Assembly (NCBI GenBank): GCA_037975125.1
Contig: CM075857.1
Span: 24,913,207-24,977,206 of the forward strand
Direction: 5' to 3'
DNA: 64,000 bases
Origin: Latrodectus hesperus
Lineage: Eukaryota > Arthropoda > Arachnida > Araneae > Theridiidae
In this document: piece by piece, positions 43,089 through 60,602 of the stretch
Numbering within the stretch: position 1 is the first letter of the stretch
Layout of the letters: every line of letters starts with the position of its first letter
The notes under the pieces: model-generated
Seen by the model: the letters and a program-made list of their open reading frames with translations, nothing else
What the model was told of the DNA's origin: nothing
The model's database searches: none
Position numbers and translations under genes: made by a program

Positions 43089-43981
43089 TTAGGTTGGTGC
43101 GTATGAAATGTCGGATTCTCTTTACATGCGGACGTTTTCCTCCCTGTTTTCGTTATACTTTTGTATTTGGCATAACCTCATTCATACTCGTATTGTCCAT
43201 TGCCAGAGACTCATTTCAGCAAAATAGGTTTTCTCGAAGGTCTTCCCTTTTTTATTTCTTTTGAGTTTATTGCCGATATGAATTCTGCCGACATTCGCGT
43301 CATTTTCTTATATGAGTACAAACTTGGTAATAGTGCTGCAAAAGCTGCACGCAACATAAACCAAGCGTTTGAGGAGAATACGGTTAACGATCGGAAACTG
43401 CAGCGTTGGTTCGAAAAATTTCGGACTGGCGATTTTTCACTGCAAAATGAGCTGCGCGGAAGACCCAAAACGTCTGTGAAGAATGATGACCTGAAGGCTC
43501 TAGTGGAAGCGGATCCAGCCGTATCCACGAGGAAACTTGCTATCAGGATGAAAGTTGACCATACAACGATATTGAGACACCTTTCTGAGATTGGCAAGGT
43601 TAAGAAGATGGACAAGTGGGTACCGCACGCACTGACAGAGCGAAATAAGCTGGATCGGTTAAACGTATGCTCATCATTGCAGCATCCACCCTATTCACCG
43701 GATCTCTCGCCGACCGATTTTCCTTTTTTCAAGCATTTAGAGCTGTTTTTAAGGGGCAAACACTATGAAAATGAAGACAGTCTAAAAAACTCGATATCAG
43801 AGTTTATTAATTCTAAAGACCAAAATTTTTTTAAGACAGGCATCTACGCTTTAAAATCTCGTTGGGAGAAGTGTATTGAAGCGAATGGAGCATACTTTGA
43901 TTGAATAAACAGCTTTTGAAGAAAGATATGCAGTTTTATACAATCACTTAAGAATCCGACATTTCATACGCTCCAACCTAA
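43089..43981 (+). mobile_element. Internally deleted mariner element, copy 3 (893 bp)
   Basis: TA-flanked (43087-43088, 43982-43983). The left end is perfect; the right end has one change (GCTCCAACCTAA instead of GCACCAACCTAA). The interior is colinear with the other two copies. Confidence 0.95.
43278..43904 (+). CDS. Truncated mariner transposase, DNA-binding half (copy 3)
   Basis: 208 residues from MNSADIRVIFLYEYKLGNSA. Same domain order and same internal deletion as copies 1 and 2. Copy-specific changes are AFEENTV for AFGENTV, RKLQRW for RKVQRW, QNELRG for QNEPRG, STRKLA for STRELA and TDFPFF for TDFHFF. The linker keeps WVPHAL. All changes are substitutions; no stop or frameshift has appeared, which could mean youth or some retained use. 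Confidence 0.87.
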   Translation: MNSADIRVIFLYEYKLGNSAAKAARNINQAFEENTVNDRKLQRWFEKFRTGDFSLQNELRGRPKTSVKNDDLKALVEADPAVSTRKLAIRMKVDHTTILRHLSEIGKVKKMDKWVPHALTERNKLDRLNVCSSLQHPPYSPDLSPTDFPFFKHLELFLRGKHYENEDSLKNSISEFINSKDQNFFKTGIYALKSRWEKCIEANGAYFD

Positions 43982-44110
43982 TAAAATCTTTAGGATTTCT
44001 CCATCATGAGAAACATTTAATATTAAATTTCAGCTCTTTGTTCAGTACCTAAAAAGCAGGAAAAAAAAGATTTAAAACTTAAGGATTATTTCATTTTTGA
44101 AAAATCATTA

Positions 44111-44950
<840 letters not shown>

Positions 44951-47900
44951 TATAATAATTCATAATTACATTACTTTATCGATAGAATTGGTTTTTCATT
45001 GACGACGTTATTTTGAAACACAGAACACGCATTTGGTAATTAAGTTCCGATTAAAATTTAATTAAAATCCTCTTTAGCGTCTATATGCAAGTTATAACTA
45101 GTTTTATTTGAATAAAACGACTTATCACACGGGGGTGTCGAATGATGTTTGAATAATATACTTAACAAACAAATTATATTCTATTAAGAAATTACAAATA
45201 TTTTTGATGAGTTATTAAAATAAGATATGAATTCAAGATATTCCATCGTACCCTGTAAAACACAAATATTATTCTCCAATTATATAAAAATAATTGAAAT
45301 ATTTATATGCAAAAAGGAAATAAATTATTTTGTAAAATGCCATATCAAAATACAATATGAACAAATAAAAAAAAACTAAAAGAAAATCGAATTGAAAAAA
45401 TATAGCCATTTTAAAGATTCATATATATATATATATTTTTATAAAAGCATTTTGTATTAAAGCTTATAGAAGCTATGATCGCAATATGACAATTTAAAGT
45501 CATTAGTTTCTTATTAATTAAATGGATATAATGTTCACAAAGTATCAGAAATATATAATTTTTTCATTATTCTTAACTTCTTTAAAAATGTCTAAAAATA
45601 TCGATATTTTTTAACAAAGAGTGAAGAAATTTTATAAAGACAATGAGGAAATTTCCAATAATTACATTTATAAAATTTTAATTTATATTCAATGCATTGA
45701 TGAATAAGGTTTAAAATTAAACATAGCATTAATATTTTGTACAGAAAATGCTTTCATTTTCCCTTTGAATACGATAATATAATTTAATAATTAATATAAA
45801 TAATTGTTCTCTTATTACAATAAGCTAGTAATTATTTATATTTATTATTAAATTAAAGATAATTGTTAGTATGTTAATATTAGTATTATTAGTATATTAG
45901 TTATAATAACAATTAGTATTATTAGTATATAATAACAATTATCTTTAATTCCTTGTTTCTGGAAATGATTTTCTTGTTGTTGTTGTACTGTGACAAGTGA
46001 AAAAAAAGGTAGAAATACAAGTTATATGCGACCAAAGTTTGCATTTGTCATAAAAGGATTTGCGATTGCCTTGGGAAAATGATTTTTCTTAAAAAGTTAA
46101 GATAATTTGCCAATTTCTCTATTCTCTAAAGTATTTGAGCAATATATTTTAATTTTTCACTAATATTTATCAAATTAAAGATCATATTTCTTTTCTGAAT
46201 TTAAATTTATTTCTATAAAACATAGTAATAAGCTTAAAATTTATGATAAATTGAAGTTTTAAGTCCAATATATTTTGATAATCAGATTGTACTTCAAAAA
46301 TACTAAAGAAATGTGTAAAAAATAGATCAGATTAATAAAAAATAAAATTAAAATCTTTATATTGTAATTCAATATTATTTTTAGCAACAGAACAACTTAA
46401 ATATTTTAAATTCAGCATGATAAATACGAAAATATTTATTTATATATAAGTATAAACTCTGGTTAAAATATCTTGATGTAAATTAATTTCTTTCAACAAA
46501 ATTATACAATTTATAAGTTTGACTATAGAACTATAAATACACTATTACGAAAAGTAATTTAATTCCTTTGTTAATTAATCTCTAAATGTTAACTAATATC
46601 TAGAGTTAATGGTTCTAGAGATTAATAATAAATCGCACAAAACGTTTCTAGTGATATGAATAAAATAATTATATTCATTTAATAGTTCAGTGGAAAAAAA
46701 TTTACTGTATCTAAAAGAATGCGTTTTAATATTATCTTTCTTAGCCATCATTTAAATTAATTCTATTTCAAAATAGAATTTAAATACCATAAATGCTGTT
46801 GTTTTCTGTTTTAAATTTATAGTAGTTCAAAATTACTATAAATTATAGTATACAAAGTTATTAATTCTGATCAAAATTCATAAAAGCATATGTATTCTTC
46901 TACATTATATAAGTATTAATTTATCAAATGAAACCTTTTTGAATGAATTTTGTTTTTTGTTGTGTAGTTAAATTTTGGACTGCTAGCTTTTGCAGTTGTC
47001 AAAATTCAATTTTGCAGTCGTAAATTCCATAAATAGCACTAATAAACGAAAGGACAATCAAGAATTCTATCAAAAGAAAAACTTAAAATTAAACATACAT
47101 AGTTAAATTTAAAAAATACTTAATATTCTTAAAAAATATGCAAATGTTTCTTTCCTAAAAAATAAATTTAAGTTAATAAATTAATGATTCGAATTTGGTT
47201 AGTTAAATTTTTGCATCTAGACAAAAATTTCACGTATAATTTCCCATGAATTATATTTTAAGCTGAAACTATATTTTTTAAACTTTTTATTGCTACTTTT
47301 TTGCAGAAAAAATACGATAATTCTCAGGTTTTTTATGAGAAAAAAATTTTTTTTCAAAAAAGGGTAATTCAGCTTTTATGGTACGAATACTTGTCAATAT
47401 GAATTAAAATTAAAAGATCAAACGGGAATTTTATTTAACATTACATAATTGATTATTGTATATTAAATTAAGATGCAGAATTTAATTAACCTGTATTTGG
47501 GGAATTGTAAATTTTACAATTTCAACTCTAACCCAATAACAAAATTTCTTTTGCTTAAAATTTAAACATTTATAAATTTTTCATTATTTTTCCTTTTTTA
47601 AAAATTTAAAAATATGTATATTTTTAAATGTGTTATCACAATTAAAAACTGCCTATACTAGTGACGCCTAGCGGTGTAAAACGTAATCAATGACGAAGAT
47701 GCAAATATGGCCTAATTGCACTTACAGTTGAAACGAAAGCGCATACTCAAAATAACCTGTAAATAAAGATGTGCAAAGATTACCCAGATCTTTCTATTGG
47801 TCATTTGAATTAATTTCAAATTTTTAATGAACTTAACGAATAGTTTTCCAGTGTAACATAACCATTAAATTTAAACTTTTGTTTTGATATCAATGACTGG

Positions 47901-48843
47901 AAAAACCTTTCCTTTCCCTTTTTTCTTCCTTCACGCATAGTTATTCGGTATTCTTTTTACACGCATTTTGAGAATAAGTACATAATGAGTTCCCATTTTT
48001 CTATCGTTATACTCCAAACATCAAATATCAGTTTGATGTTTTGGAAAAAAAAAAGATTGCTGTATCTTTTTATATAGCTATAGGCTGAGAAGTAATGGAA
48101 GTTTTGCGTGTTGATAGAATTATTGAATTTATGTTCCTTGAATAGACAGAGATGTGACTAATAGCGGGCTTCCAAAGCTGCAATCGTTGACTAATCCACA
48201 CATAATGCCCGATTTCTTTTAAACATTTATTTTTGTGAGCTTCTTAGAGACAGGTGGTTTCTTAATTGAATCCACGACTAGTTACGAACATAAGTGGGGT
48301 TATTGAACATAAAGATAAGAAACTTTAATGTAGGGAAAGAAAATAATACACCTTCATGCATATTTACTTATGATTTTAAGGAATTAATAAATTTTGTTCT
48401 TTATTATGTATTTCAGGTAATATTAAGTTATCAAATGTTTTAATAAAATAACTCTTCCTCATTCTATTACTCAAATGATGTAAAGTTTTTAAACCGGGCA
48501 TAACATAAAACAATTTTATAAATATCCCACCCCTATACAGAAAATGACTTGCAATACATTTTTATTTTAGATATATATTTATGTCAGTTATCAAATGCTT
48601 ATTACTTTGAAAGAAGACTATATTAGTTCTGAGAATATAACATTATTTATAGAAATTAATAAATTTAGGAGATACATTAAAATTTAATTTTTAAGCTCAA
48701 AATCTGTGAAAATAAACGAGGTAGACATTCATAATCTACCGTATACATCTGGATTTTTTAGATTACTCAGAGTTGGGAACTGGAACCAGTTATTGGATAA
48801 AAACTAATAAAACATACTAAAAATTAGTTTACTATTGTTGAGA
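44951..48843. other. 3.9 kb very AT-rich desert
   Basis: No open frame with motifs, no SINE head and no inverted-repeat element seen. A small duplication of ATTAGTATTATTAGTATAT lies near 45885-45940. Confidence 0.4.
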
Positions 48844-48846
48844 ATA

Positions 48847-48944
<98 letters not shown>
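48844..48944. repeat. Compound (AT)n(AG)n microsatellite
   Basis: About 85 bp of AT followed by eight AG units. Confidence 0.97.
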
Positions 48945-49319
48945 ACGTGTTGTATTATTTCAAATTTTAAAATAGTAAACAAAATTTATTTAATAATAAC
49001 GTCTTCTGATTAGCTCAATATATTTTCATGTTTTTGTCACGTAATTGGTTCCAATCAATCTATGGACTATTTGAATAATGATCTATTATTGTGTAGAGTC
49101 TAATCAAATTTAAAAATTTCCTAACTTATTAAATTCTAAATAATGTTGTCTTCAGAATTAATGATATACATATATATTTTTTCAAATAATAAAAAAATGG
49201 AAAATTTTAAAATTTCGAATAAAAAAATGATTTTTTTTTTAATTTTTTTATTACAACATAAGAACATTTTTATTTTTAAATGTAAAATTTACTTTTTTCC
49301 TCTCAATATTTTACTTAGC

Positions 49320-49745
49320 TTACAGCTCTTGGCGCTCAATTTTGGCGGCATTTTTTTTAGCGGACCTGAGTTTTGCAGGAATGTCACAGATTCCTTGAGG
49401 GGGCGGACACCTGAATAACAAATCACTGCTCGGCCCCTTTCCAAGGTATTCCGAAGATAAAATTGCTCCACGTACCCTTCGGGTGCTTCGGTGGCAAACT
49501 CATAATTTTAGATCCTGTCGAACACTTCTTAATGATCTTTCAGAAGAGAAAGTTCGAAAAGGAGAAGAAAAAAAAATGGCAGGTAATATTTTGTTTACTC
49601 CCCTTCTGTGCCCTGAGGCGGCGCTGGAGTCCTTGGCAGTCGATATCTTGTGATACATTTGCACAAATTATTTTTTCGGCCTCACCGCTTTCAATGTTTT
49701 CTGTGATACATTTGTAGAAAGATTGAGAGAGAGAGAGAGAGTGTG
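49320..49745. other. GC-richer stretch, unidentified, ending in (GA)n
   Basis: CTTGAGGGGGCGGACACCTG, CACGTACCCTTCGGGTGCTT and CTGAGGCGGCGCTGGAGTCC contrast with the AT-rich surroundings. Frames of 60-91 codons on both strands share no known motif. AAAATGGCAGGTAATATT near 49573 could be a splice donor after a short exon, but this is speculation. (GA)n at 49727-49740. Confidence 0.3.
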
Positions 49746-52140
49746 TTTATATTTTAATTCAAGCTGTTAAATTTTTAAATGTAAATTTTAAATGTTTTAT
49801 TACTTTTTTTTACAGTAAGAGTATAAAAGCTTATAATAATGATAGAATGTATCGCAAATTTGTTTGAATTCCAATTGAAAATGTTCATAAATTCTTCAAG
49901 CTTGTCTTTAAATTTAAAAAATATATTATGTGAATTTGGCACTTTTCTGTTATCTAAGCCTGATTTGAATATCGCCAAATCCTCAATATTTCGTGGAAAA
50001 TTCGAAACAAAAATAGTCAACAAAATTTTTATGACATCATTAAAGTGAAGAAAAATTATAGAAAAAATATTTAACATTTCAAAAATTATAAATTTTTGAA
50101 ATAAATTAAATTTTTTTCTTGCAGAAATTCCATCAAAGATGTTTCATTATTAATCACTTTTGAAATTTTCACCTTCATGGCATCATTTCCGGTGAAATCA
50201 GCAATCAACTTTGTCCAACGTTACTTTGAATAAAAAATAAAAACAAATGATTTTTATATGGATTCCTTGGCCATTTCAACAAAACATTTGCATTAGTTTT
50301 CTTTTAATAACAGAAAATTATGTTATACTTCAGTCAAATATATATCTACATTAAAATAGTTTCTAGAATTTGCTGTAGAAATTTATAAAAAATAACAAGA
50401 AATAGAATATGGTATGAAATGCTAATATATAACTCAAATTGCTTGTTTTATCAAATAATGGATAATTTTTTAAGGCAAAAAAGATTATATCTTTAATCCT
50501 TATTCCTTTTTATTCATCAATAAAAAAATTAAGAATAAAAATTCAATTCTTTCCAGAATATTTTAAAAAGTGTTGACACATCGTTTGCATATTTTCTCAA
50601 GCCAATAATTTAAAGCTTATAAAAACTTTCATGCAATGATACTGTGAATACAGAATAAATTAGAGAGCATTTACGTTGTTATAATTTAAATAAACAGACA
50701 GCAAAGCTTAATTATAAGAAACATTAACTCATTAATTTATGCTTTAAGGAATAATAAAATATTGCTATTAAAAAAACTTGGCGTTAAATTAACAATTTCG
50801 CAATCGATAGTTCAAAACATATGAATTAGAAAGAAAAGATTCTAAGATTCAACTTTTTAACTTTTTTCAACTTCATTTTAATAAAATACAGAATTTTTTT
50901 CAATTTTTGGGAAAATAAAAATATTTTCTTAAATATTTCAAATCTAATTAAATTTTAAATTGTAAATAATATAGAGCATAGAAAATATTTAAATGGTATT
51001 AAAAATAAAAGTTGTTTTATTGTTAAGAGAAGGGGGAAATTTGACGTAGAAAAATCTATTCAAATACTAAAACAAAAAATATTATTTAAATGTGATTTTA
51101 AAATCTGATCTCAAATAAGCATCGAAGTAGCATGTAGTCTGATATTTTGGAATTTACTTCGCAATATGCAAACTCACTTTAATTTCATGAAAGATTTATA
51201 ACGAAAATAAAAACATCGGACTTGCTTTAATTATCAAGCCACCTAACAAACAAACAGTCACATACAAACAGCCGAATAAACTTGGTGATCAACTCACGTA
51301 ATGACGATAAATTAATCACTATCTTGTACCAGAAGATTTAGCTAAAGCTCTCATATCGTGATTGCTTTGATGATAATTTAAACACCCTGCTACTCTTTTG
51401 TTCCGCAATTTGAAATCATTCGCTACACAATGGGCCATTGTATAGAGATATCCAAAATAGGCGTAGCTCAAAACTAACTGTGACCGCCTGTAATTACGAT
51501 TTCTAAAGTACACACGGAAAATTCCGATGTAATGGTCATACCTGATTTCGTATTTCAGTCTGGTGTGGACAGGGTTACTTTTTCTAATGTTCCATTAGGT
51601 TGCAATCCAGTAGAAGGGTCCATAAATAGAATAATTGGAAGATTGAGCGGGCTTAGCAGCTGCTTGTGTTCTTGTAGGGGGAAACAAGTAGTTGTAAAAT
51701 GTAATTACTTGAGATCAGATTCTGTTTGGGCAATATGAACTTAATTTTCGTATTCTCAGAAATGATTAGGTCATTATGAAATATGTCTTTAGCGAAATAC
51801 TTGATGAAGATTATAGACTTTTGTTGCAATCTTATAATAAATACACGTTTTCCGATTAATTGCAAACTTAAAAATATATGTTAACATCCTGGGGTAAAAT
51901 ATGCTCTGCAAAATCCAACACAAAGTGTCATAAAATTATTAAGTTAGCTATGATATTAGATCATCTAAATTTTTGATTTTAGGATCTAAGCAAAGTATTC
52001 AATGTTTTTTTTAAATTCATTTATATTATTAACTGCTCAAGGTATAAGATTTGGATTAAGTATTTTGTATTTTTGATTAACTCATGCATTATATTTTTTT
52101 AATGTGATAATTATTCACTTGTAACATAATTTATCACAAG
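49746..52140. other. AT-rich sequence, no gene supported
   Basis: Short frames at 49775-50077, 51319-51513 and 51532-51738 lack recognisable motifs. Confidence 0.35.
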
Positions 52141-52144
52141 TTAA

Positions 52145-52535
52145 TTAATGAATAAATTTTCCAAATTCTAATTTTTACACTTTGGGATGATTTTAAATTT
52201 ATGCATTAGGCACACATATTTTTTATTTGATTGTTAAGGATTCTACCTTTTCACTTTACGCTACTTTTAGGTACCATTTTTTCATGGAACATTTCTTTCA
52301 GTAGCTGAAAGTATACGATTCTTGTTCTTTGTAATTTGAACCAGAACAAAATTCTATTTTTTTACTTTTAATTGATGACTTTTAATTGATATATTAGAAA
52401 CACAAATTTTTATATGATTGTTAATGATTCTATATTTTCAATACTTCAAATACTCATTTTTTATTGAACATTTATTTCAGTTGATGAAAGTATATTATTC
52501 TATTTCTTTGTAGATTTGAACCAGAACACTTCATT
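52145..52535. repeat. Old tandem duplication, about 180-190 bp
   Basis: GATTGTTAAGGATTCTA (52231) and GATTGTTAATGATTCTA (52418), and the ends TTTGAACCAGAACA near 52338 and 52516, align two diverged copies in tandem. Confidence 0.65.
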
Positions 52536-53319
52536 ACAACAATTGGTTTTGGAACCCAAAAAGCATGTTCTACTTAAAACATACTTCCTGGACAAAAATT
52601 GAAACTCAAATTAAAATTTAGTTTTTAAAATATTAAATGTATGAGTTACATAGAGTCAATTGTTTCTATTATATTTTATTCCTAATAATTTTAAAGTAAT
52701 ATTTTTTATTATTATATACACACTGTGTATCCTATGCAAATGATCCAAACAAAATTATGGGTCAATTTTATTTAAGGATTGACGATTCAAAAAGTGACAA
52801 ACTACACCAGAATCAGATAAGAACTACAGTCAAAAACATTTAAAAAAGTAAAAACAGTAAAAACATTTAAAAAATGTTTTTAATGTTAATGTAGTTAAAA
52901 AGTGTTTTGGGGGCTTCTAACTTCTTCTTCACTTAGATTTTTTAATTAAAACTCAATTAATCGATGAAATCTGATTCATATTAAATTTGTGACATATCTG
53001 TTAGCAGGCCAAGGAAAAAGATGTATGATTTTTACAAAAAAAGGTTTTGAACATTTGGGAGATTATTTGTTATATTCTTGGAAAAGTGCTCCAGGAATAT
53101 TTTAAAGTAAAGAAATGACTCCAGCATTTTCCTGATGCACCTCTTGGTATTAAGATTACCACGAATTTATACCAGTTGAGATTGTCCATGATGTAAATCA
53201 CTTTCCATACCGTAAATCCAAATGCTCTTCCTCAAAGGTGTTTGATAATGCAATATGAAAGGTAACATTCAATGATATAGGTTATAAGAAGAATGTGCGG
53301 TCATTATGATGTAAGAAAC
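52536..53319. other. AT-rich sequence, nothing recognised
   Basis: No supported gene or repeat. Confidence 0.3.
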
Positions 53320-54590
53320 TAGCGGGATTCGTTGGAAAACCCTACTTGATGCTGATCTACACGTTTATTGCAGACGAAGATGTCTACAGTTTTTCTTGAA
53401 GGGAATCCTATTACAAGAATTTATATCGCAGGCTAGATGTAGTAGACGTCGACGAACTGACTGACAACGGAAACAGTGATACCCGTGCACACAGTAGAAT
53501 GACCTTCTGCCAACTACCTAAAAGTAGCTATATGGTTATATAGTTTTGTCAACTACTACAAGATACAAACAAGTATCTATTACAATAGCGTAACTCATTG
53601 GGCAAAACTACTTTATGCTGACCTACATACCCAATGCACTCGTAGACGTCTATTGTTTTACTTCAAGAGAATCCTATATATAGGAATTTATATCGCAAAC
53701 CATATATAGTAGATGTGAACGAACTATCTGAAGACGGAAAGGGTGATATCTTTGTACAACAGAACCATCTTTTGCCAACTACTTAAATGGAGCTATATGG
53801 TTCATCTGAGCCACGTAAAACAAGTATCTATTACTATAGCGTGACTCATCAGACAACACTACTTGATCCTGACCTACACACCCAATGCACTCGTAGACGT
53901 CCTTTGTTTTACTTCAAGAGAATCTTATATATAGGAATTTATATCGCAAACCATATATAGTAGATGTGAACGAACTATCTGAAGACGGAAAGGGTGATAT
54001 CTTTGTACAACAGAACCATCTTTTGCCAACTACTTAAATGGAGCTATAGGGTTCATCTGAGCCACGTAAAACAAGTATCTATTACTATAGCGTGACTCAT
54101 CAGACAACACTACTTGATCCTGACCTACACACCCAATGCACTCGTAGACGTCCTTTGTTTTACTTCAAGAGAATCTTATATATAGGAATTTATATCGCAA
54201 ACCATCTATAGGAGATATGAACGAACTATCTGAAGACGGAAAGGGTGATATCTTTGTACAACAGAACCACCATCTGCCAACTACCTAAATGGAGCTATGT
54301 AGTTCATCTGAGCCACGTAAAACAAGTATCTATTATTATAGTGTGACTCATCGGACAAAATTACTTGATGCTGACCTACATGTCCATTGCACTCGTAGAC
54401 GCCGATAGTTTTACTTCAAGAGCATCTTCTTATTAAAAAATTTATATCGCTAGCTAGATGAAGTAGACGTCGACAAACGAATTAACGACGCAAACAGTGA
54501 TAAACTTGTTACAATAAAATGACGTGCTGCCAACTGCCCTAAATAGTACAGTTCATCTGTAATCTGTGTAGATAAGTATCTGTAATCATG
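53320..54590. repeat. Tandem repeat of about 251 bp, five units
   Basis: AATTTATATCGC recurs near 53418, 53685, 53936, 54187 and 54439: spacings of 267, 251, 251 and 252 bp. Units share GACTCATC-GACA, CTACTTGATCCTGACCTACA, CACTCGTAGACGTC and CAACAGAACCATCTTTTGCC. Units 2-4 are very similar; the outer units are more diverged. Units 2-4 include TATATATAGGAATT; in unit 2 this is part of TCCTATATATAGGA, a perfect palindrome. Confidence 0.93.
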
Positions 54591-54950
54591 CGTTCATGTC
54601 ATCTTTTAATATCTTCCAGCTTCTGAACTGTCGTATTCTCATCGGTCCTTTATTTCCAGGTACTCATGGCTGTGCTGCTCTCTATCACACTGTACATGAG
54701 ATTAAGAAATCTTCCCTCATGAAAAATGATGATTCTTTTCAATTCAAACTTCAATAATTGTAGAAAATATCACCCTCTTTCTTCAAGAGGTATAGTTACT
54801 TCCCACTTAACATTTATCACAAGCAAATAACCAACAACCATAGATTATGTTTAATGTTCTGCTGTAGCTTTCTTTGAAACTGTTTCGGCTAAAATTCAGA
54901 GAGCACTGCTCAGTTTAGGGAGTAACTCGGTATGAAACAAGGCAAAAAAG

Positions 54951-57083
<2,133 letters not shown>

Positions 57084-57091
57084 TATGTATA

Positions 57092-57186
<95 letters not shown>
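57084..57186. repeat. (AT)n microsatellite
   Basis: About 100 bp of AT with two GT interruptions at the left. Confidence 0.97.
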
Positions 57187-57190
<4 letters not shown>

Positions 57191-57341
57191 TTATGAATTC
57201 CAAGATCTTTCCTGATTTGGAAGAGAGTCTACCGTTTAAGAAAATCTCAAAAAATTTTCGTTCTGTTTTATGAAATAGTTTAAGATAACAAATAGCGGTT
57301 AAGGTAAGTAGATAAACAAGATATATCACTTTTTAATTTAC

Positions 57342-57388
57342 CACACACACACACACACACACACATCACACACACACACACACACACA

Positions 57389-57450
<62 letters not shown>
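57342..57450. repeat. Compound (CA)n(AT)n microsatellite
   Basis: (CA)n with one TCA interruption to 57392, then AT to 57450. Confidence 0.97.
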
Positions 57451-57452
<2 letters not shown>

Positions 57453-57589
57453 ATGTAATCAAATATATGAAAATAGTTACTCACTTATTTCTTAAGCTAG
57501 ATTAGATGAATACACTTCTAGGTATTTTTACCGAGCTGTAACTTTTCAATCTCTGATTAACTGTTCGTCATTGATTTTCGTGGCGATAG

Positions 57590-57725
57590 CTGATTGTTCA
57601 GACCTCTGGTCTTCATTCAAATGGTTCATGAGTTCAAATCCCATCTTGTGAGATCATTTCTCCCTAGGTATGGAACCCAGTTTAAATTCTAATTTCCGGT
57701 TAAAGCACCACTCATTGCGCAATAA
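57590..57725 (+). repeat. tRNA-derived SINE, probably family E, decayed
   Basis: CATGAGTTCAAATCCCATCT is a B-box region; TTTCCGGTTAAAGCACCACT and CATTGCGCAATAAA parallel the family E 3' block. Confidence 0.5.
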
Positions 57726-57729
57726 ATGA

Positions 57730-58650
57730 ATTTTAAGAAAAATCAAACTATCTTCATTTATATTTTTGAATTATGCTTACTAGTATACAACACTGAAATT
57801 TGCACGTTTTATTCATTAAATTCGTCTAATTAGTGTGTGGTTTCACTCTTGTAATTCTGCAAAATTGGAGGTAGGACTTCTGGCAAGTGATGGTTATGTA
57901 AGCAACCGCATTTACTTAATCCTTTTCTTTTATTTTAATTTCATATGCAGTGTCTTTCCTATTACAAAACCAATTCCATTAAATTCCAAACATGTGCTAA
58001 AAATCCATGATGTATCAAACAGTCCTCTATGTCTTCATTCGGGTAGATTATCAATATCTTGCTCTTGATGTTTTGTTTTCAGTGCGTTTGCCTATTTCTG
58101 GAGCTTGAAAACCCACTAAACATAACTTTTTGCCTAATAACTTTGAAGCAAACTCATGAGGTTTACTTCTGGGATGGTGCATTTTTTTCTATACGCCGCA
58201 CACTAACGGAGGGACATAGAACAGCAAAGTTTTTAACGTCACCGCTGAGCATGATCGATTTTCTGCTGGAAAGATATAAATCCCATTACTTTCATTATTG
58301 GTTGTGAGGGTGTAGCTTTCCCTACTAGACCACTGCTGCCCTCCTGTTGTTAATTTTGTAACGAACTCATTTTATTTGTTTTGTCTGATATGAACGAAAT
58401 TAATAAATTAGCTTTTTATTTTTTGCTGGAATTGATTTATGCTTAGTAACAGGAAGTATTAATTTCTCATGTAGTTACGATTCGCAAACGGCTTTATATT
58501 AACTTTTTTTTTTAAATATTTATAGGTAAAAGTGGCTATTTTAGCCCTTTTGTATGTTCATGAGTTAACCTTAACTGCAACCAGACTTATTCTCAGTTAA
58601 ATATTCTTACAAATATTTATGGGTCTCCTTTCATATTACGATATCTTCCC
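57730..58650. other. No gene assigned
   Basis: Frames of 77 and 82 codons (57835-58068, 58059-58307) overlap in sequence without known motifs. Possibly chance. Confidence 0.3.
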
Positions 58651-58654
58651 ACGA

Positions 58655-59310
58655 CAAAATTAGTTTTAAAATCCACTTCACCTGCTCATTCAAGCAGATC
58701 AACAACAACCCAGGCTTGTTTTCGAGGGTCTCTACAATACCCTTCCATTCCAATCTCAAATCTTCTCCTTCCAAACAGCAGCCTCAACCAAACACGAGAT
58801 GAAGGTAACGAGAGTTTAATGGCTGAATCACGATACCATTGACGCACCAACTAGTTACAAAGTAAGAACAAAACTCCGAATTCTGGAATGTCTTGGGGCC
58901 GCCGAAGACGTCTCATGCCTATTCAAATCTAAACAGCAGTTCCGTGGACTTGGGGTGTTTAGAGCTTACATATTAATCTCGGACTTATGTATTAATGATT
59001 TTTCTTCTTCTTCTTCAGTTGGCTGAAGAGAAAACGTGACAGAGCGTGGTGTTGGATTGGAGGCTTTTGACGGAAATGCTTTCTTTTTCTTATTTTTTTT
59101 TGTTTTTGGTTTTTTTAATTAGAAATTAACGAAGCAGACGTGTGTTTGATAACGGTCGAAGGGTTTGCCCAGGGTACAAGCGTCGGGTCATCTTTCCTGA
59201 GGTGAAGATTGGGTTTCTGTTTATGGTGCTCAGGCCTTTTTATAGTGATGAATGGAACTGGTTAGTTCTCGAGATCAGATAGGATCTGGAGGAAAATATT
59301 TTTTTTCTAT
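58655..59310. other. GC-richer, unique-looking stretch
   Basis: Contains TCTTGGGGCCGCCGAAGACG, CAGTTCCGTGGACTTGGGGT, a CTT-repeat followed by CAGTTGGCTGAAGAG (acceptor-like), and GGTACAAGCGTCGGGTCATC. No long frame. May be a non-coding exon or regulatory region of a gene outside the window; not demonstrable here. Confidence 0.25.
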
Positions 59311-59735
59311 TATGTGTTGGAAGACTCGAAACTAATACATTGACTTTAATTATCGTAAAATAGATTAGTCACGTGTTATCAGTTGCATACATATTAACTC
59401 ATAATTACACTTCACAGTTTTAAGATTTTTATTTTTAAATTTCTTATTTTATGTATGGTAATGACATTATATTAACACATGCGCTGTATATATATATATA
59501 TATCTGTGTGTAATTAATTGTCACAGAAACTATACTCGTAAACATTCTAAGTGGAAAAGTTATAGAAACATTTTTAAAATAAAAGAAGCAGTTCTATTCA
59601 TAATTTCTTCCGATAGTTTAAGATTATATTACAGCTACAATTGAGAATGAAAAAATGATGTTAAATGTTACAAAACAAAATTTTATTTTAATAAATGTGA
59701 AATATGAAATTGAAGAAATATTTAAAACAGAATTG

Positions 59736-60454
<719 letters not shown>

Positions 60455-60602
60455 GGAATATAGTTAGTACTTTAGACTATCAGCTTGGGGTTCAATCCCG
60501 ACACAACTCGAGCATGCATGTTCCTAGCAGGTCGAAATTCCCTTTAAACTACAATTTCTGGCCTAATTAGTCCTCGTATGCAACAACTTATAGCTGAGTG
60601 AA
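60455..60602 (+). repeat. tRNA-derived SINE, family E, copy 4
   Basis: The B box lies in TTGGGGTTCAATCCCGACAC; TGGCCTAATTAGTCCTCGTA and TGCAACAACTTATAGCTGAG are the 3' block. Confidence 0.7.

Larger units (their letters stand above)
42865..44110. repeat. Degenerate hairpin-type tandem repeat, split by mariner copy 3
   Basis: Loose units of about 95-105 bp contain AAGGATTTCT followed by its reverse (AGAAATCCTT-like) and ATTTAATTTCAG: near 42872, 42965, 43071, 43990 and 44078. Divergence is high. Mariner copy 3 sits inside. Confidence 0.55.
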
